DNA from: Pogonophryne albipinna
Taxonomy: Eukaryota > Chordata > Actinopteri > Perciformes > Artedidraconidae
Assembly: GCA_028583405.1 (NCBI GenBank)
Contig: CM053256.1
Location: 19,269,534-19,333,533 of the forward strand
Direction: 5' to 3'
Length of the DNA: 64,000 bases
Shown here: positions 1 to 50,701 of the stretch, piece after piece
Layout of the letters: each line of letters starts with the position of its first letter
Position numbering within the stretch: the stretch's first letter is position 1
The notes under the pieces: generated by a model
Told to the model about the DNA's origin: nothing
Seen by the model: the letters and a program-made list of their open reading frames with translations, nothing else
Databases searched by the model: none
Position numbers and translations under genes: made by a program

Positions 1-140
1 AAAATGGGAACCTTGAAGATTAGACTTTCTGCAGAATTGCTTTTGAGAAGAAGAATTAACTCCGAATTGTATACAAAAATAGAAAAAATAAGAAGTTTAG
101 ATACAGACATCTCTACAGGAAGGTTATGGGAGGGTCTTAC

Positions 141-5640
<5,500 letters not shown>

Positions 5641-6270
5641 AGGAGGAGTCTGTTGCTGAGGCCGACGCTGACAGACGGCGCACAGTGAGCAGAAAGCGGA
5701 GACAGGGGGCGCTGTGTCACAATGCTTACCAGAGAGCCTGCTGGCCAATACATTGACAAAATATGGTTATCGAAATACAGTGCATCGTGTTTTACATAGT
5801 AGACTCATTCCATGCATATCCTATTATCAGATTAGTACTAAATTGTTGTTGTTTCATAATATTCCTAACTTTGTTAAGGGGTTCACTTCTCACTGTTACC
5901 CATTGTCCAATAAAGTGTAGTAGGTCATAGTAAGTACCTCTGTATGAATCTACTCATGGCTGCTGAAGGCAGATAGACACTTAACCTACTTTTATACAGA
6001 TTATGGTTCTACCCAGGTCCATTACGACTCACTATCAACAGAGTGGCCCCAACCAAACCGGCATCTTTTAGGTAATGCACATTTTTCCCAGTAGGCCTGA
6101 TTGTTTTATTCAGGAGTCTCAGTTGCAGGGCTCTGTTTCTGTACGCTCTGGTAGGCCAGCAGAGCCATAATCAACGTTATCTTGATACACATGAACCAAA
6201 TATCCTGCTATAAAAAGTCACATCTCTGCTGTCAGAAAGTAAGTAGCCTAATGATTAATTAAATTAATTA

Positions 6271-6432
6271 GGGAGGCGTGTGGCGTAGTTCAAACCCCAC
6301 TGCAGTCAGCATGTTGTTGTGTCCCTGGGCAAGACACTTCACCCCAAATTGCTCCTGTGGGGATTGCCCACAGTATTGAGTATGTAAGTCACTTTGGATA
6401 AAAGCGTCTAACAAGTAACATGTAATGTAATT
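6271..6432 (+). mobile_element. tRNA-headed SINE with L2-type tail (V-SINE-like)
   Basis: An A-box-like TGGCGTAGT runs straight into a B-box-like GTTCAAACCCC, so most of the tRNA head between them is missing. The body has GTCCCTGGGCAAGACACTTC, a core shared by fish V-SINEs. The tail CTTTGGATAAAAGCGTCT with ATGTAATGTAA matches the 3' end of the L2 LINE at 17.5 kb. Confidence 0.65.
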
Positions 6433-8349
6433 AAGGTTATTTGGGCAAATTCATCACGAGAACTTTAATAAGGTGACACATTGTGTACATAAGGATGAAA
6501 GACTGAAATGAACAACGCCTGCTTAACATATGCAGTCCTTTGAGTTGAATACCAACTAGGGAACTAGCTATCCATGCAGACTACAAAAAACAATGTCCAA
6601 TATTAGATGGAGAGATGAGGAGCATGACTGGCAGAGAGGCCAACTCATCTACAATCAAATTGCAAAATTGGTATGCAGTAAAGCGGATTTGTCTCATAGG
6701 CTACAGCATCTGCTGCTGTAGAACGGCTGCCAGTTGAGCATGTTTATGATTTACAAGCAGCAGGGCTCCACATCATTAGATTAAAGTTACATTTGGTTGT
6801 TATTATCAGCATAGATTGAGAATTGATTTAGTGAATCAGTTCAAGTCACATGCCCTGCAAACCAATGTGTAGCTGGATATCTGCAGTGACATCACAAATT
6901 GAAAACAAGGTAAAGTCACATAATGCATCATTATCCCAGGACAATAACATTGGCGGTAAGCATTCATTACTTTTAGAGGAAGTAATGCAATGTGTGCAAA
7001 TATGCTCAGAATCAATCAGAAACCCCGCTGCACAAACTCACAGGCTCATTGGGAGATTAATTTAATATTGATCTAGGCCAAACTACTACACCATTCCCAA
7101 ATTGAAAGCAGACAGATGCAGGAGAGAGAAAAATGAATTGAAAAAAGGTATAATATAAAACCTGATGGAGGGAGCTTTTAATGTATTAGCAATATGATCA
7201 TTTTAAATCAAAATGTATAGTGTCTTTTGAATCATGCAAATAAATTAATGTAGGACACGTTTTAACACAAAGATGCACATGTCTGGACGGTGACACACTT
7301 TTGGCCTGCCATCTGCTAGACAGGATCATTTTATCCAGATAGCTGAATACTGGTTGTTGTCGTCATGTGGCGGAGACGTCTAAACAGCCTCAGAGAAAGC
7401 AACCACTTCTATACTTTCCTGCTTTTAGACGAGCTACTGTGTTGACGTACAATGTGTGAGTCACAAAGGCTGAACATCTGATTATCTCTACATACCAGAA
7501 TGTGCACAGCTGTATGAAATGCTGTGCTTTGTATTTGCCGAAGAAGTCTTGTATGTATGCACAAACTGTACTCAGGAGAGATGTGGGCTGAAAAGAACGA
7601 CTGATTTGTATCTAGGCAACTGCTGAGTTGAGATTTAGATTGCTTTATTCAAAATGAATTGTTTCTGGCTAATGGTGCCATAATGTGCCTAATCTTAATT
7701 TATTTTATTATATCTCCACAGGGATCCCCTTCTACTTATCTGTAACTGCTTTTTGATTAGGCGCTGTATGACATGCTGTAGTAGCCTACTGTCACTGCAA
7801 CAATCTTCAATTTGTTTTCACCTTCTAGCTCATTAAATATATAATATAGTGGTTTGATTAGATACATTAAGTGATGGGTTTCCTTCTATTTTTTTGTCCT
7901 GAGTGTATTTGAAACGTGCTCCATTAATATGTGATGTGAAGCTATTAGAAAAGGAAGGACATTTCTCAAACTTGGCTGGAGTCACAGTATTACATCTTCC
8001 AGTGGGGAACTGACTGCATGCATGCTGAGCTCCATCTCCTCTGCAGATAGATACACATCTCCTCAGTAGGATCGTGAGACTTTAATCTGATTAGCATTCT
8101 GTTAACTCACACAAGCAGACCTTTGGCAGTGGATTTACCTCCCCAGCACAGCATTTTCACTTCATGGTTTACCAAAAATCACTTATTTCCTTCCACTCTG
8201 TGCAACAAAGCATCTGCACATCTGGATCTCTGAGATGTATTCCTGATTTTCTTCCACAGACCATTCAGAATTGTCCAAATGTTTTCCTGCCCAGTTTTAT
8301 ATACTGCACAGCTTTTTCCTCCAAGAGTTATGCCCAGTTTTTCTGTCCA

Positions 8350-8369
8350 TGTGTGTGTGTGTGTGTGTG
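8350..8369 (+). repeat. GT microsatellite
   Basis: About ten GT dinucleotides in a row followed by GGGG. A simple repeat in intergenic DNA. Confidence 0.9.
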
Positions 8370-8699
8370 GGGCTAGCAATCTCTCGTGTAGCTGTTGCTG
8401 CAGCTGAGTTGGCAGCGCTCATGCACCATGGGATCATCCTGGATAGATGCTGTTATTTATGCAGCGTGTCTAAACCGATCATCCTGACACAGATTTATGT
8501 AAACACAGCAGTTTATTGGCATAGGAAGAGGTTCACACACGCACAAGGAGGAAGGAAGCTAAAGGTATCATTTCGTTTGGCTCTCCCTCAGAGGGCGCAG
8601 TGCATAAACCCAACATGGGAAATGTGTTTTAGGATCCCTGAAACTGTGTTACGAGCAGGTCAGAGAGGGATGACAACTAGGTCAGTGTCGAATTTCAAG

Positions 8700-11204
8700 T
8701 GTAATGTAATATCTTAAGTTATATTCAAAGACGAACACACATGGTCACTCGTCAGACAAAGCAGACACAAATTCATTTTTTAATCAAACATTTTATTTGA
8801 GTTTTTATTTTATAAAATTATTTTACAAAATGGTGAATTTTCCCCTATCTTTCCAGTTTAATCTCTATAAAATTAGGTCTGCAGTTACGGAAGAGAGGGA
8901 AGGAAGCAGGCAGAGATTCAGTGGGGATGACATCCTGCCTCACAAATACTGTGTAGGAGAGAATTATGCATGTGTACATGTACAAGTTCCTACAACAGAA
9001 AAGGCAGGAATGTCAACATCAGATGTAGTGATAAGTCTTGGTAGCATTCCAGTGTTAAACAATATCATTTAGGGAGCCTTTGTGTGTTACTGGATATTGA
9101 TAAAGAAAACAAGACAATGAAATGAAAACTAGGAAATACACTTTTTTTCTCATCTGGCTTGTGTATTTCTTCTGAAGGCACATCAATATATAACCCCCTG
9201 CCCTCTGAAACAGAACGTTAGGAAGGAGAGAAAGATAGAGAAAATATCATCTTAGTTCATTTCTGAAATGTGATTCTCTTTACGACCATATTCAGTTGTC
9301 TTAATAGCACTGTGTTTAGTAATGCCGGGATTGTTTATCTGCTGTGAAGCTGATGTCACATTCTAAGACGTGTACAAATACCATGCAGCACAAATCTCTC
9401 ACACCTACACCCTTCCTTTCCCCTCTGTCTCACACATTTTACTTTCTAATGTAGACAAGGAATACTTTGAATGAACCAAACAAAAATGGGAATGCATGGC
9501 ATCTCTAGTATGAATATCCTTGTAAGATGAAAATGTGTTAAATTTTTTTTATTTATAATCTATTGGCACATATTATGGTGAAGTTTACCTCACAAAATGA
9601 AAGCTACCACAGGAGGCGTCGGGGCAGGTGTGGTTAGATTGTTCTAGAGAAATGTTGCTGGCTTTAGAGCGATACTTCGTGGACAGATGTGTGATTTAAA
9701 AATACATGGGCACATTTTAAATCCATCAAATTGTGTAACTAGTTTGGATAAGCTGATGTGACGTATCAAGGCGGAATCAAAATGAAGAACAATTTGTTTT
9801 TAAGTTAATTGAATGAATTAGCCCTGTGAAGTTCCACTGCTACCAATTTGCAGTTAATTAGTCTCAGATCAAGATATATGACAACGACAGAATTATTAAA
9901 TATACTTGAAACATCCTGGTTTCACACTTTGCCTCTTGAATGTGTGTGCAATCAGAATCCAACTGAGATGAATTGGTGTTTACATTTGTGATTATCAAGG
10001 ACACAATTCTGCATTCTGCTCATACTGTGTAGATTGAAAGGCTTCTTATTTCATGTATTTGTGTTAAAGAAATACCACAAATTAAAAAATGGTATGCATA
10101 ACTCAACATTTCCTATGCTTTTTTAAATGTTCCACAAATGCTTGTTCAGATTTCTTGTCAGTCTGGTCATATTGTTCATACCAAGTGGGGGAAATTGAGT
10201 AGTCTTTTTGTTCTGATGCCAGCTCTGACTGAAGCATTGTTTGATGCTTCTAGATGAAAGCAGAGTTAGCCTGGGCCACTGGACTAAATGAAATTGGGTT
10301 TATGGCATATAAACAATCACTGTGTATAAATATCCCTCGCTATCTAAGCCCATAGAGATTCATTGCCTTGTTGTTATTGTTTTTTATTTAAAACAGACGA
10401 TTGGTTGCTGAATTTAGCAAGCTCATCCTCTTTTAACCAAGACAACTCTTGTGATCTTCTATTATTCTCCAGGCCAGCACATACTCATGTACTAATTCAA
10501 GCTTGTCATATAAGCCTTTCAAAATTGAAGAAGAGACATGAGGAAGAATTCTTGCAGCAAGACCAAGGTGCTCATTCTGCGCCGTGTCTTTTTCTCCCAG
10601 ATCCCAACGCCGTTAGATAAACTTTAGGCACTGTGAATATCAGATCATAACTCAGGTCTGTGTGAGTGGGCTGTCTATCCTCTCTTCACCCACCCTGCTA
10701 TCGGTTTCAATACAATACAGAGAGTATTGCTGGCCATTCATTCACTGTATAAAAAAAATAGCTAAACACAATCCAAAATAGAGTAATCATCTTCATAGTT
10801 ATAATTATCAATCATATTCTCTCGGAAGAAACGTTCGGGGACCTGTGCAGAATGTACAGAGGAGTTGGGGGGGGTTTGCCACTGCTTCAACAAGGAAGCA
10901 GCAACCTATGATTTCCAACCCCGTGACTTTGGCCAAGTCGAGCCTTTTTAAAAAGTCCTCAGGTGTCCTTCAGTGGATGGGACAGTGTAGTGGGACATGT
11001 GTGCTCAGCTATCCCCCAATACACACGAGGAAGGGTAGAAAAGGGCACCACCGAGGAGACCATTATGTCTTCCAGTTCCAGTTTCCTCCTCTCAGTCCCA
11101 TTTGCGTCTCCATTGATGCAGCTATGCGATCATGGAAAGGCTTCTCGACGTGTCCGCCCCCCTCGCCCCCGCCTTTTTAGTGTCCGGGGGGGGGCTTTGG
11201 AGGG
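8700..11204 (-). other. ext1: Downstream of ext1 stop: probable 3' UTR and spacer
   Basis: Just after the ext1 stop the minus strand runs C-rich (8-C and GC-rich stretches at 11150-11195), then becomes AT-rich. Candidate AATAAA signals on the minus strand appear as TTTATT near 10383, 9549 and 8790. Which one is used cannot be judged. No other gene is visible. Confidence 0.4.
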
Positions 11205-45054
<33,850 letters not shown>

Positions 45055-45659
45055 GTGTCCTACGATCTGGGATAAGATGTCTGGCAATAAATCCAAGAAG
45101 CCCCCAAGTTTTGGTTTCACCACCTTCTGCAGGAACGCTCCGCCATCTTCTTGCGCTCAAGTCTCCCACCTCCTGCTTCAGATGCCTTTCACAAGTCCAG
45201 GAACTGATCCAAAGCATGTGGGCGATTTAAAATGTTCATCCAACTCGCCTCCTCGCCAATAGTTGACATCAGTGACCAGATCCCCCTAAACATCGGGATC
45301 TAATGTTAAAGTAGCACCCCACTTTCCTTTGTATATCTTTACCTATACTTTGCTCAAAACGCTTATTCCCACTATACGTATGATGCTTTGCTAACTAATA
45401 ACAACAAGGTAACTAATAACACCATTGCACAAAATGGGTACAAAGTAGAGTAACGTTAAAGCAGTAGTGTGTGCCAGACTTGTTGCCTGGTCAGTAAACT
45501 ATTGTCCCTACTAGATATTAGCAACAAAGCACTGGAGCCCTAAATATTCAACATACTCAGTATGAGACGTTGCCACAGTTCTTTCACTAAATGTACCGAA
45601 AGATAAAATTATCATTGTTACTGTTGGCTTAATGTATACACTATACAGCGACTTTCTCC

Positions 45660-46050
45660 ATCCGAATTAGCTAGCTAGCGGGCTAGCCGACTGGCTAGTC
45701 TCTGAAAACATTCCCAGTTAGCTTGTTAGCTAAGCGGCTGCATCAAAGTAGCTTTATCGCTGGTTGGAAGTACAGGCAGCCAGGCAGTCTGTTTTCTTTG
45801 TCCAAAAACAATGTCTCTTCATTCGTCCACAACTTCGCTCTTCCTACAAAGCCAACGGGCTCCTTTACCTATTCGTTCTCCAGTCGTGTGTAGTATTTAA
45901 GTGGTGGCTCACACACACAAAAACAAGCAGTGCTGTGGAGACTGCAAGCCCAGCAGTCCCAGCCGAACGACTGCTGCTGATGATGTGACGTTCCTTCCTT
46001 CACAGCGCAGGGTGCGTTGCTATTGGCTAGCGTCACATCCGAGAAGGGAG
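45660..46050 (-). promoter_or_regulatory. ext1: Probable ext1 5' UTR start and promoter
   Basis: About 950 bp upstream of the ATG the minus strand has an NF-Y type CCAAT box (ATTGG on plus at 46022-46026), within a short block that also holds TGACGT (45987-45992) and a GCGTCAC half-site. This would give a 5' UTR of roughly 900 nt, similar to human EXT1. A cluster of GCTAGC palindromes lies at 45,668-45,735. The exact start site is unknown. Confidence 0.45.
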
Positions 46051-46337
46051 GGGCATCCAGTGTACCCATTCATATCCAGAGGGAAGCGAGGAGGAACAGT
46101 CCCTGCACTCATTTACTTTAGGGAGATATACTGAGGTCTGCGATTTGCCTATATATATTTAACTATATCAGGTCGTAAAAACTGAAGTATTCTTGATTGC
46201 AGATTTATTTGGCAATCCATAGGATTTTTACGTTTTTAAAGTATAAAAAACTACTACAGTACAGTAAAACACATAGGCAGCAATAATATCACCTTAAATC
46301 CCATTGAATTGCTGTTTAGTAGGGTTTTTACGATGTC

Positions 46338-46590
46338 ATTACATTGCATTTAGCTGACGCTTTTATCCAAAGCGACTTACAATAAGTACATTCGACCAGG
46401 AAGATACAAACTTGAAGAAAACAGAATCATATAAGTACATCAGGTTTCATAGAGCCAAAACATTTCAAGTGCTACTCAACTGGCTTTAGATAAGCCAGTC
46501 CTTTATTAGTATATAAGTGCTTTGTTAGTCATTCTTTGTTAGTAATTCTATCGCTCGAAGAAGAAGTCTGCGCCGGAAGATGTGTATCAC
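46338..46590 (-). mobile_element. 3' fragment of the same L2 family as 16 kb
   Basis: The complement matches the last 250 bp of the LINE at 17.3-17.57 kb. It keeps CTTCCGGCGCAGACT, CGAGCGATAGAATTACTAAC, GGCTTATCTAAAGCCAGT and CGCTTTGGATAAAAGCGTCA. A small internal deletion removes most of the codons before the stop. It lies just upstream of the ext1 promoter. Confidence 0.85.
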
Positions 46591-46847
46591 ACTATCTTTA
46601 TTAGCAGATGTTGTTTACACAGTTGTTGTGAAAATGTTAGAAGTCAGGTTTTTTGAAGGACTTGCCGCTCTAAGGAAATTATACAGTTTCAGATATTAGT
46701 CAGGTGTATAAAGTAAAAAGAAAGACAAAAGAAAATCAGGGTCTATGTCTATAAACTCAATCAAAACAGCCATGACACTGACAAAAGTGTTGTACATAAT
46801 GATGCAGGACGAAACCCCTTTGATAAGCGAATCACATTACTGTATTC

Positions 46848-47921
46848 CAGTGGTTCTCAAACTTTTTCTGTCAGACCCCCCCTTTGGAGAAAAAAAAAAG
46901 TCTTGCCCCCCCCAACACAAATAGTCAGGCTCAGTGGCGGCGCCAGAGATTTATTTTGGGGGTGCTGTGGGGTGGCTTGACGTTTCATAGAGGGTGCTCA
47001 AACATTTAGGGTTTCCCATTAATGTACCGGGCGCTACAGTGGAATTTTCTACTGCAACACTCCCCACGCATATACACAATGTTCCCGCGACTGTTACAAT
47101 GAAGGCTCGAGGCATATAGGTGTAAGCAGGGGTAAAGTGCTATTTTTATAGGTGGTGTGTGGACCTCAGGGGGGTCCGGGGGCAAGCTCCCCCGGGAAGA
47201 TTTTTAAATATTGAAGTTAAAAGCATCAATCTGGTGCACTTTGAGAGGTAAATGAAGAGATCTATGGATACATCTTTCAACACCCATATGAAACAGAACT
47301 GTAAACAGATTTACTATTTCTTTATGGATATTTTACAAATCACTCCCCTTTTAAACTTTATTCATTTTTTAATGTCATAATAGTATTTCATACCTGTTTT
47401 TAATTTATTCTCTTATTTTTTTATAACTATAATGATCATTATAATAAACGTGTGCCTCGGAAATAATTGTTTACATTAATGGTGACCAAAATGTTTGAGA
47501 CCCACTGAGATAACACTGAGAGAGTCCTTTAGCTCACTGAGTCTCTCAGTCTGACAGGAGAGGACTCTCCTCCACTTTGTTGTTGAAAAAACTCCTTATA
47601 TCCGTTAGCGTAGCTCGCTAGCACCAGAAGCTAACATCAACGATCTCCAGTACCGGTGCGCTATCTCTCTCTCTCGCTCGCGCACGCACACAAAATGGCT
47701 CGTTCCACACACACACACACACACACACAGAGCCGAGCTTTAATGAAACACAGAGACCCAGACGTAATAGTACTGTATCATATTATTTTCAAATCAATAA
47801 TTTTTCAAAATATGATTTTTTTTATTTTTTATAACCATTTTTACTCCTGGTCTCTCGCGCCCCCCCTGTCATGCCTCTGCGCCACCCTGGGGGGGCGCTC
47901 CCCCCACTTTGAGAACCACTG
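46848..47921. mobile_element. hAT element with perfect 8-bp target duplication
   Basis: Inverted ends CAGTGGTTCTCAAAC (left) and CAGTGGTTCTCAAAG (right, opposite strand), flanked on both sides by CTGTATTC (46840-46847 and 47922-47929). The 1074-bp interior has no transposase. It includes a second hAT-like terminus (CAGTGGCGGCGCCAGAG at 46,934) and a CA repeat. Confidence 0.85.
47706..47729 (+). repeat. CA microsatellite inside hAT element
   Basis: About 12 CA units within the 1.07-kb hAT element. Confidence 0.9.
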
Positions 47922-47929
47922 CTGTATTC

Positions 47930-50455
47930 CAATTTGTGTTCTTTATTGTTTGTTGTTCATCTCATTAACCAGTTTCAGCACTGTCCTTTGATGCACTGTC
48001 AGTAAATAAACTATCCACGCAAAGGGCTGTTGGACTGAGACTGTGCTGTGAAGAGATTTAGGTTTCAGATAAATGTATTAAAAAAATATTTTGATGCATA
48101 AACCAGTGTTAATGCAATCATTGGTTGTTGAATTCTGATGCCTTCTGATACGGTCTTTTGATCATCTTGGTTCTTCTTCAGCATGCACAAATAACTGGAT
48201 CACTGAGTCATACCAGTACTGCTCTGCTGAAGGACCTCTGACCTTAATATAAATATGTAGTCTAAATATAAGTAGAATATAAGAAAAAACACTAGGTAAG
48301 ACTATAGTTTGCCCTGAGATGAATAGCACCAGTGAAAGAGGACCAGCTGGACAATAGCACTACAGTGCATTAGCCAGGTCTCCTCTGGCATGTAGTAAGC
48401 CATGATGTGTTTTCACAGCTGCTGTGGTCTGAAAAACTAGGAGTGATTTTGCAAAAGCACGGAAAGCGCAAGGAGGAATGTGAAGCTGCGTTCCTCAGGA
48501 GTTGTGGACCAGCTATCTGCACAGTCTCCGTTCCCCATGGACCACTGATCAAAGACAGGCAGGGATATCATGGCCACCTCCTCCCTCTCTCTTTGTGTCT
48601 CTCATCTTTCTGTCTCACCCACCCCAATCCACCCGTCTACCTCTCCTTACTCTCTACCCCCCCCCCCCTCTGCTGCTCTCTGGCATTCTTTCCATCTCTT
48701 CTCCCTTTCATCCCTCATTTACAAGGGGTTGCCGCTGGTGACTGATGTAAATAGATGGATGTTCCTCAGCTTTTCCACGAAAAGGCTCAGATGCACTTTG
48801 TTTATTATGTCACTGGATTTTAATTCAAGCTCTTTAAAGTGGTCCATCCATATGTAAGTGTGACAGTCCCCCACTTTACAGTCAGACATTTATTTTTGCA
48901 CTTTCAGTAGAGTTTTTGGGTGACTCACTTCAAAACCAATGCGATGACAGTGTGAGGATACAAACAACATTTGGATTCAAGTGAAAAAAACATTTAAAAA
49001 ACAGCTGTGGGTTTTTTTTTTCTTGCTATTATTTGCAGCTTATTGAGACCGTGGAGATGCTGTTTCCCTGCTGTTGCATTGTGTTTGCTTAGCTGAGCAC
49101 GGGCCAGATTTAGCAGCGGGGTGACTGAGCCAGAGCAGCCTTCCCACTGTGTAATACATGCAACCATGCCAATATCTAATTTGGATGCACCCAGGTCAGC
49201 ATAGTTTCCCCAGCCAGCCAGCGAGTCAGACGGCCAAGCTACTAAGCGTCCAAATGAATATTTACTATACTTCTGAATACATTTTGAGGTCGTTAATTTT
49301 TGTTAATAACTCTAATGCTGCATAGATTATTGTTTGCTGCTTGCTTTACTCACTTACTCACATACACATAGGAATGTGTGAAACTTGCAAGAGCCTTGCA
49401 GACAGATGCATGACTGCAGTGATGTGGGAATGCTGTGTATGTGTCTGGCTCTTTCATGTAGAGTGCCGCCTTGGATGTAGTGATTGAATGCCCCCTCCTG
49501 ACTGAGACTGACAGCCTTGGTGAGGAGCCTCATCCATCTGTGTTGATGCTGAAAGGCACAATTTACATTTGAGTGTATGAGGACTAACAGTGAACTGGTT
49601 AGGGTGATATATTGAAGTGTCCTTATGTGCAAAGGGCCGGTAAGATCCCCCTCAAGGATTTAAGAGGAGGTCTACCTGATATACTCTACTTTATATCTTG
49701 TTTCATTTTTCTCGAAAGCGGAAAAGCTACGTAGATAGCTATTTTCTCAAGTGACAGTTCAGTAGCCACAAAAAATGATTTCATTAGATGATATTTGGGA
49801 AAATGTGCTTATCCTCTTCTTGCTGAAAGCGAGATGACGATACATTTTTCTCAATGTTTGTGCATTTACCATGAAGCTGCAGCGTCAGGTTGTTTGAGGA
49901 TGTGGCTGTTTCCAGGACTGGGGGCATCTGTGAGACATGGGATCATCCCTGTGAGGTCTCTGTTTGGGCTGTTGGGGGTGCTCTTTCGGATCAGGAGTTC
50001 GCTGGGCCTGTGTTGCTCTATAAGCCCCCTCAAAGTCTGGGTATACTACAAAAAAGGCTGAGAGCACAGCTTCTTTGTGTAAGAGAATAATACATTGCAT
50101 GCATTATCCTGTTGTTACCTATCTCTTGTACTTATACATTTTCCTTTTGGGGGGAAAAGGGAAACATCTCAATTTAGATTGTATAAAAAAATAAAAATGA
50201 ACTTCTGTGAACTTACCTTAAGTGAATAGTTTAGTTCTGCATTTAACCACCCTCATTTATTTTTACAACACTCAGATGTAGTCCCCCAGATTCAAAGAGC
50301 TAGAAGTAGTGTTCATTTGTGTTACGTTTGAGACCAGGATGCATGTTTTCTTCCTTTCTTTCGACCTGTTGTGCAAAGCTAACCAGCTTCTGGCTATGGC
50401 TTTACATTTAACAGACAACATGAGAGTGGTGCAAATGAGCATGCAAACATTTGCT
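47930..50455. other. Intergenic DNA between ext1 and washc5, left part
   Basis: No gene seen. A pyrimidine-rich stretch at 48,578-48,715 contains a run of 12 cytosines (48657-48668) and accounts for the open frames there. Confidence 0.5.
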
Positions 50456-50460
50456 TATTG

Positions 50461-50701
50461 AAGATTCAACTTATTGTCATTACGTAGTACAGGTACTATG
50501 TGACAAAACAGTTTCTCTGCATTTGACCCATCCTAGTGTTAGGAGCAGTGGGCTGCCATTATGTACGGCGCCCAGGGAGCAGTGTAGGGAATGGTGCCTT
50601 GCTCAGGGACACCTCGGTAGCACATGGTCTTTCCAGGACTTGAACTGGTGACCTTCCAGTTGCCAATCCAAGCCCCTGTGGACTTCGCCACCACCGCCCT
50701 T
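50461..50701 (+). mobile_element. Dispersed fish repeat, unclassified
   Basis: ATTGTCATTACGTAGTACAG, GTGGGCTGCCATTATGTACG, CACCTCGGTAGCACATGG, ACTTGAACTGGTGACC and GACTTCGCCACCACCGCCC form a pattern I recognise as a widespread fish interspersed repeat. I cannot assign its class. A shorter piece occurs at 20.9 kb. Confidence 0.55.

Larger units (their letters stand above)
5650..8700. other. Intergenic spacer between rad21 and ext1
   Basis: No ORF here resembles a known protein or has coding-like composition. It holds one SINE (6271-6432) and a short GT microsatellite (8350-8369). The rest is unannotated AT-rich DNA. Confidence 0.6.

Noticed and set aside
5714..5920. Possible divergent gene opposite rad21
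   Set aside because: Only short frames without similarity. A non-coding divergent transcript cannot be excluded but is not supported by the sequence.
8271..8717. 148-codon open frame in the rad21-ext1 spacer
   Set aside because: It crosses a GT repeat, resembles no known protein and has no splice or promoter context.
48407..48857. Three overlapping serine/proline-rich frames
   Set aside because: All three read the same C/T-rich tract in different frames, so none is likely coding.
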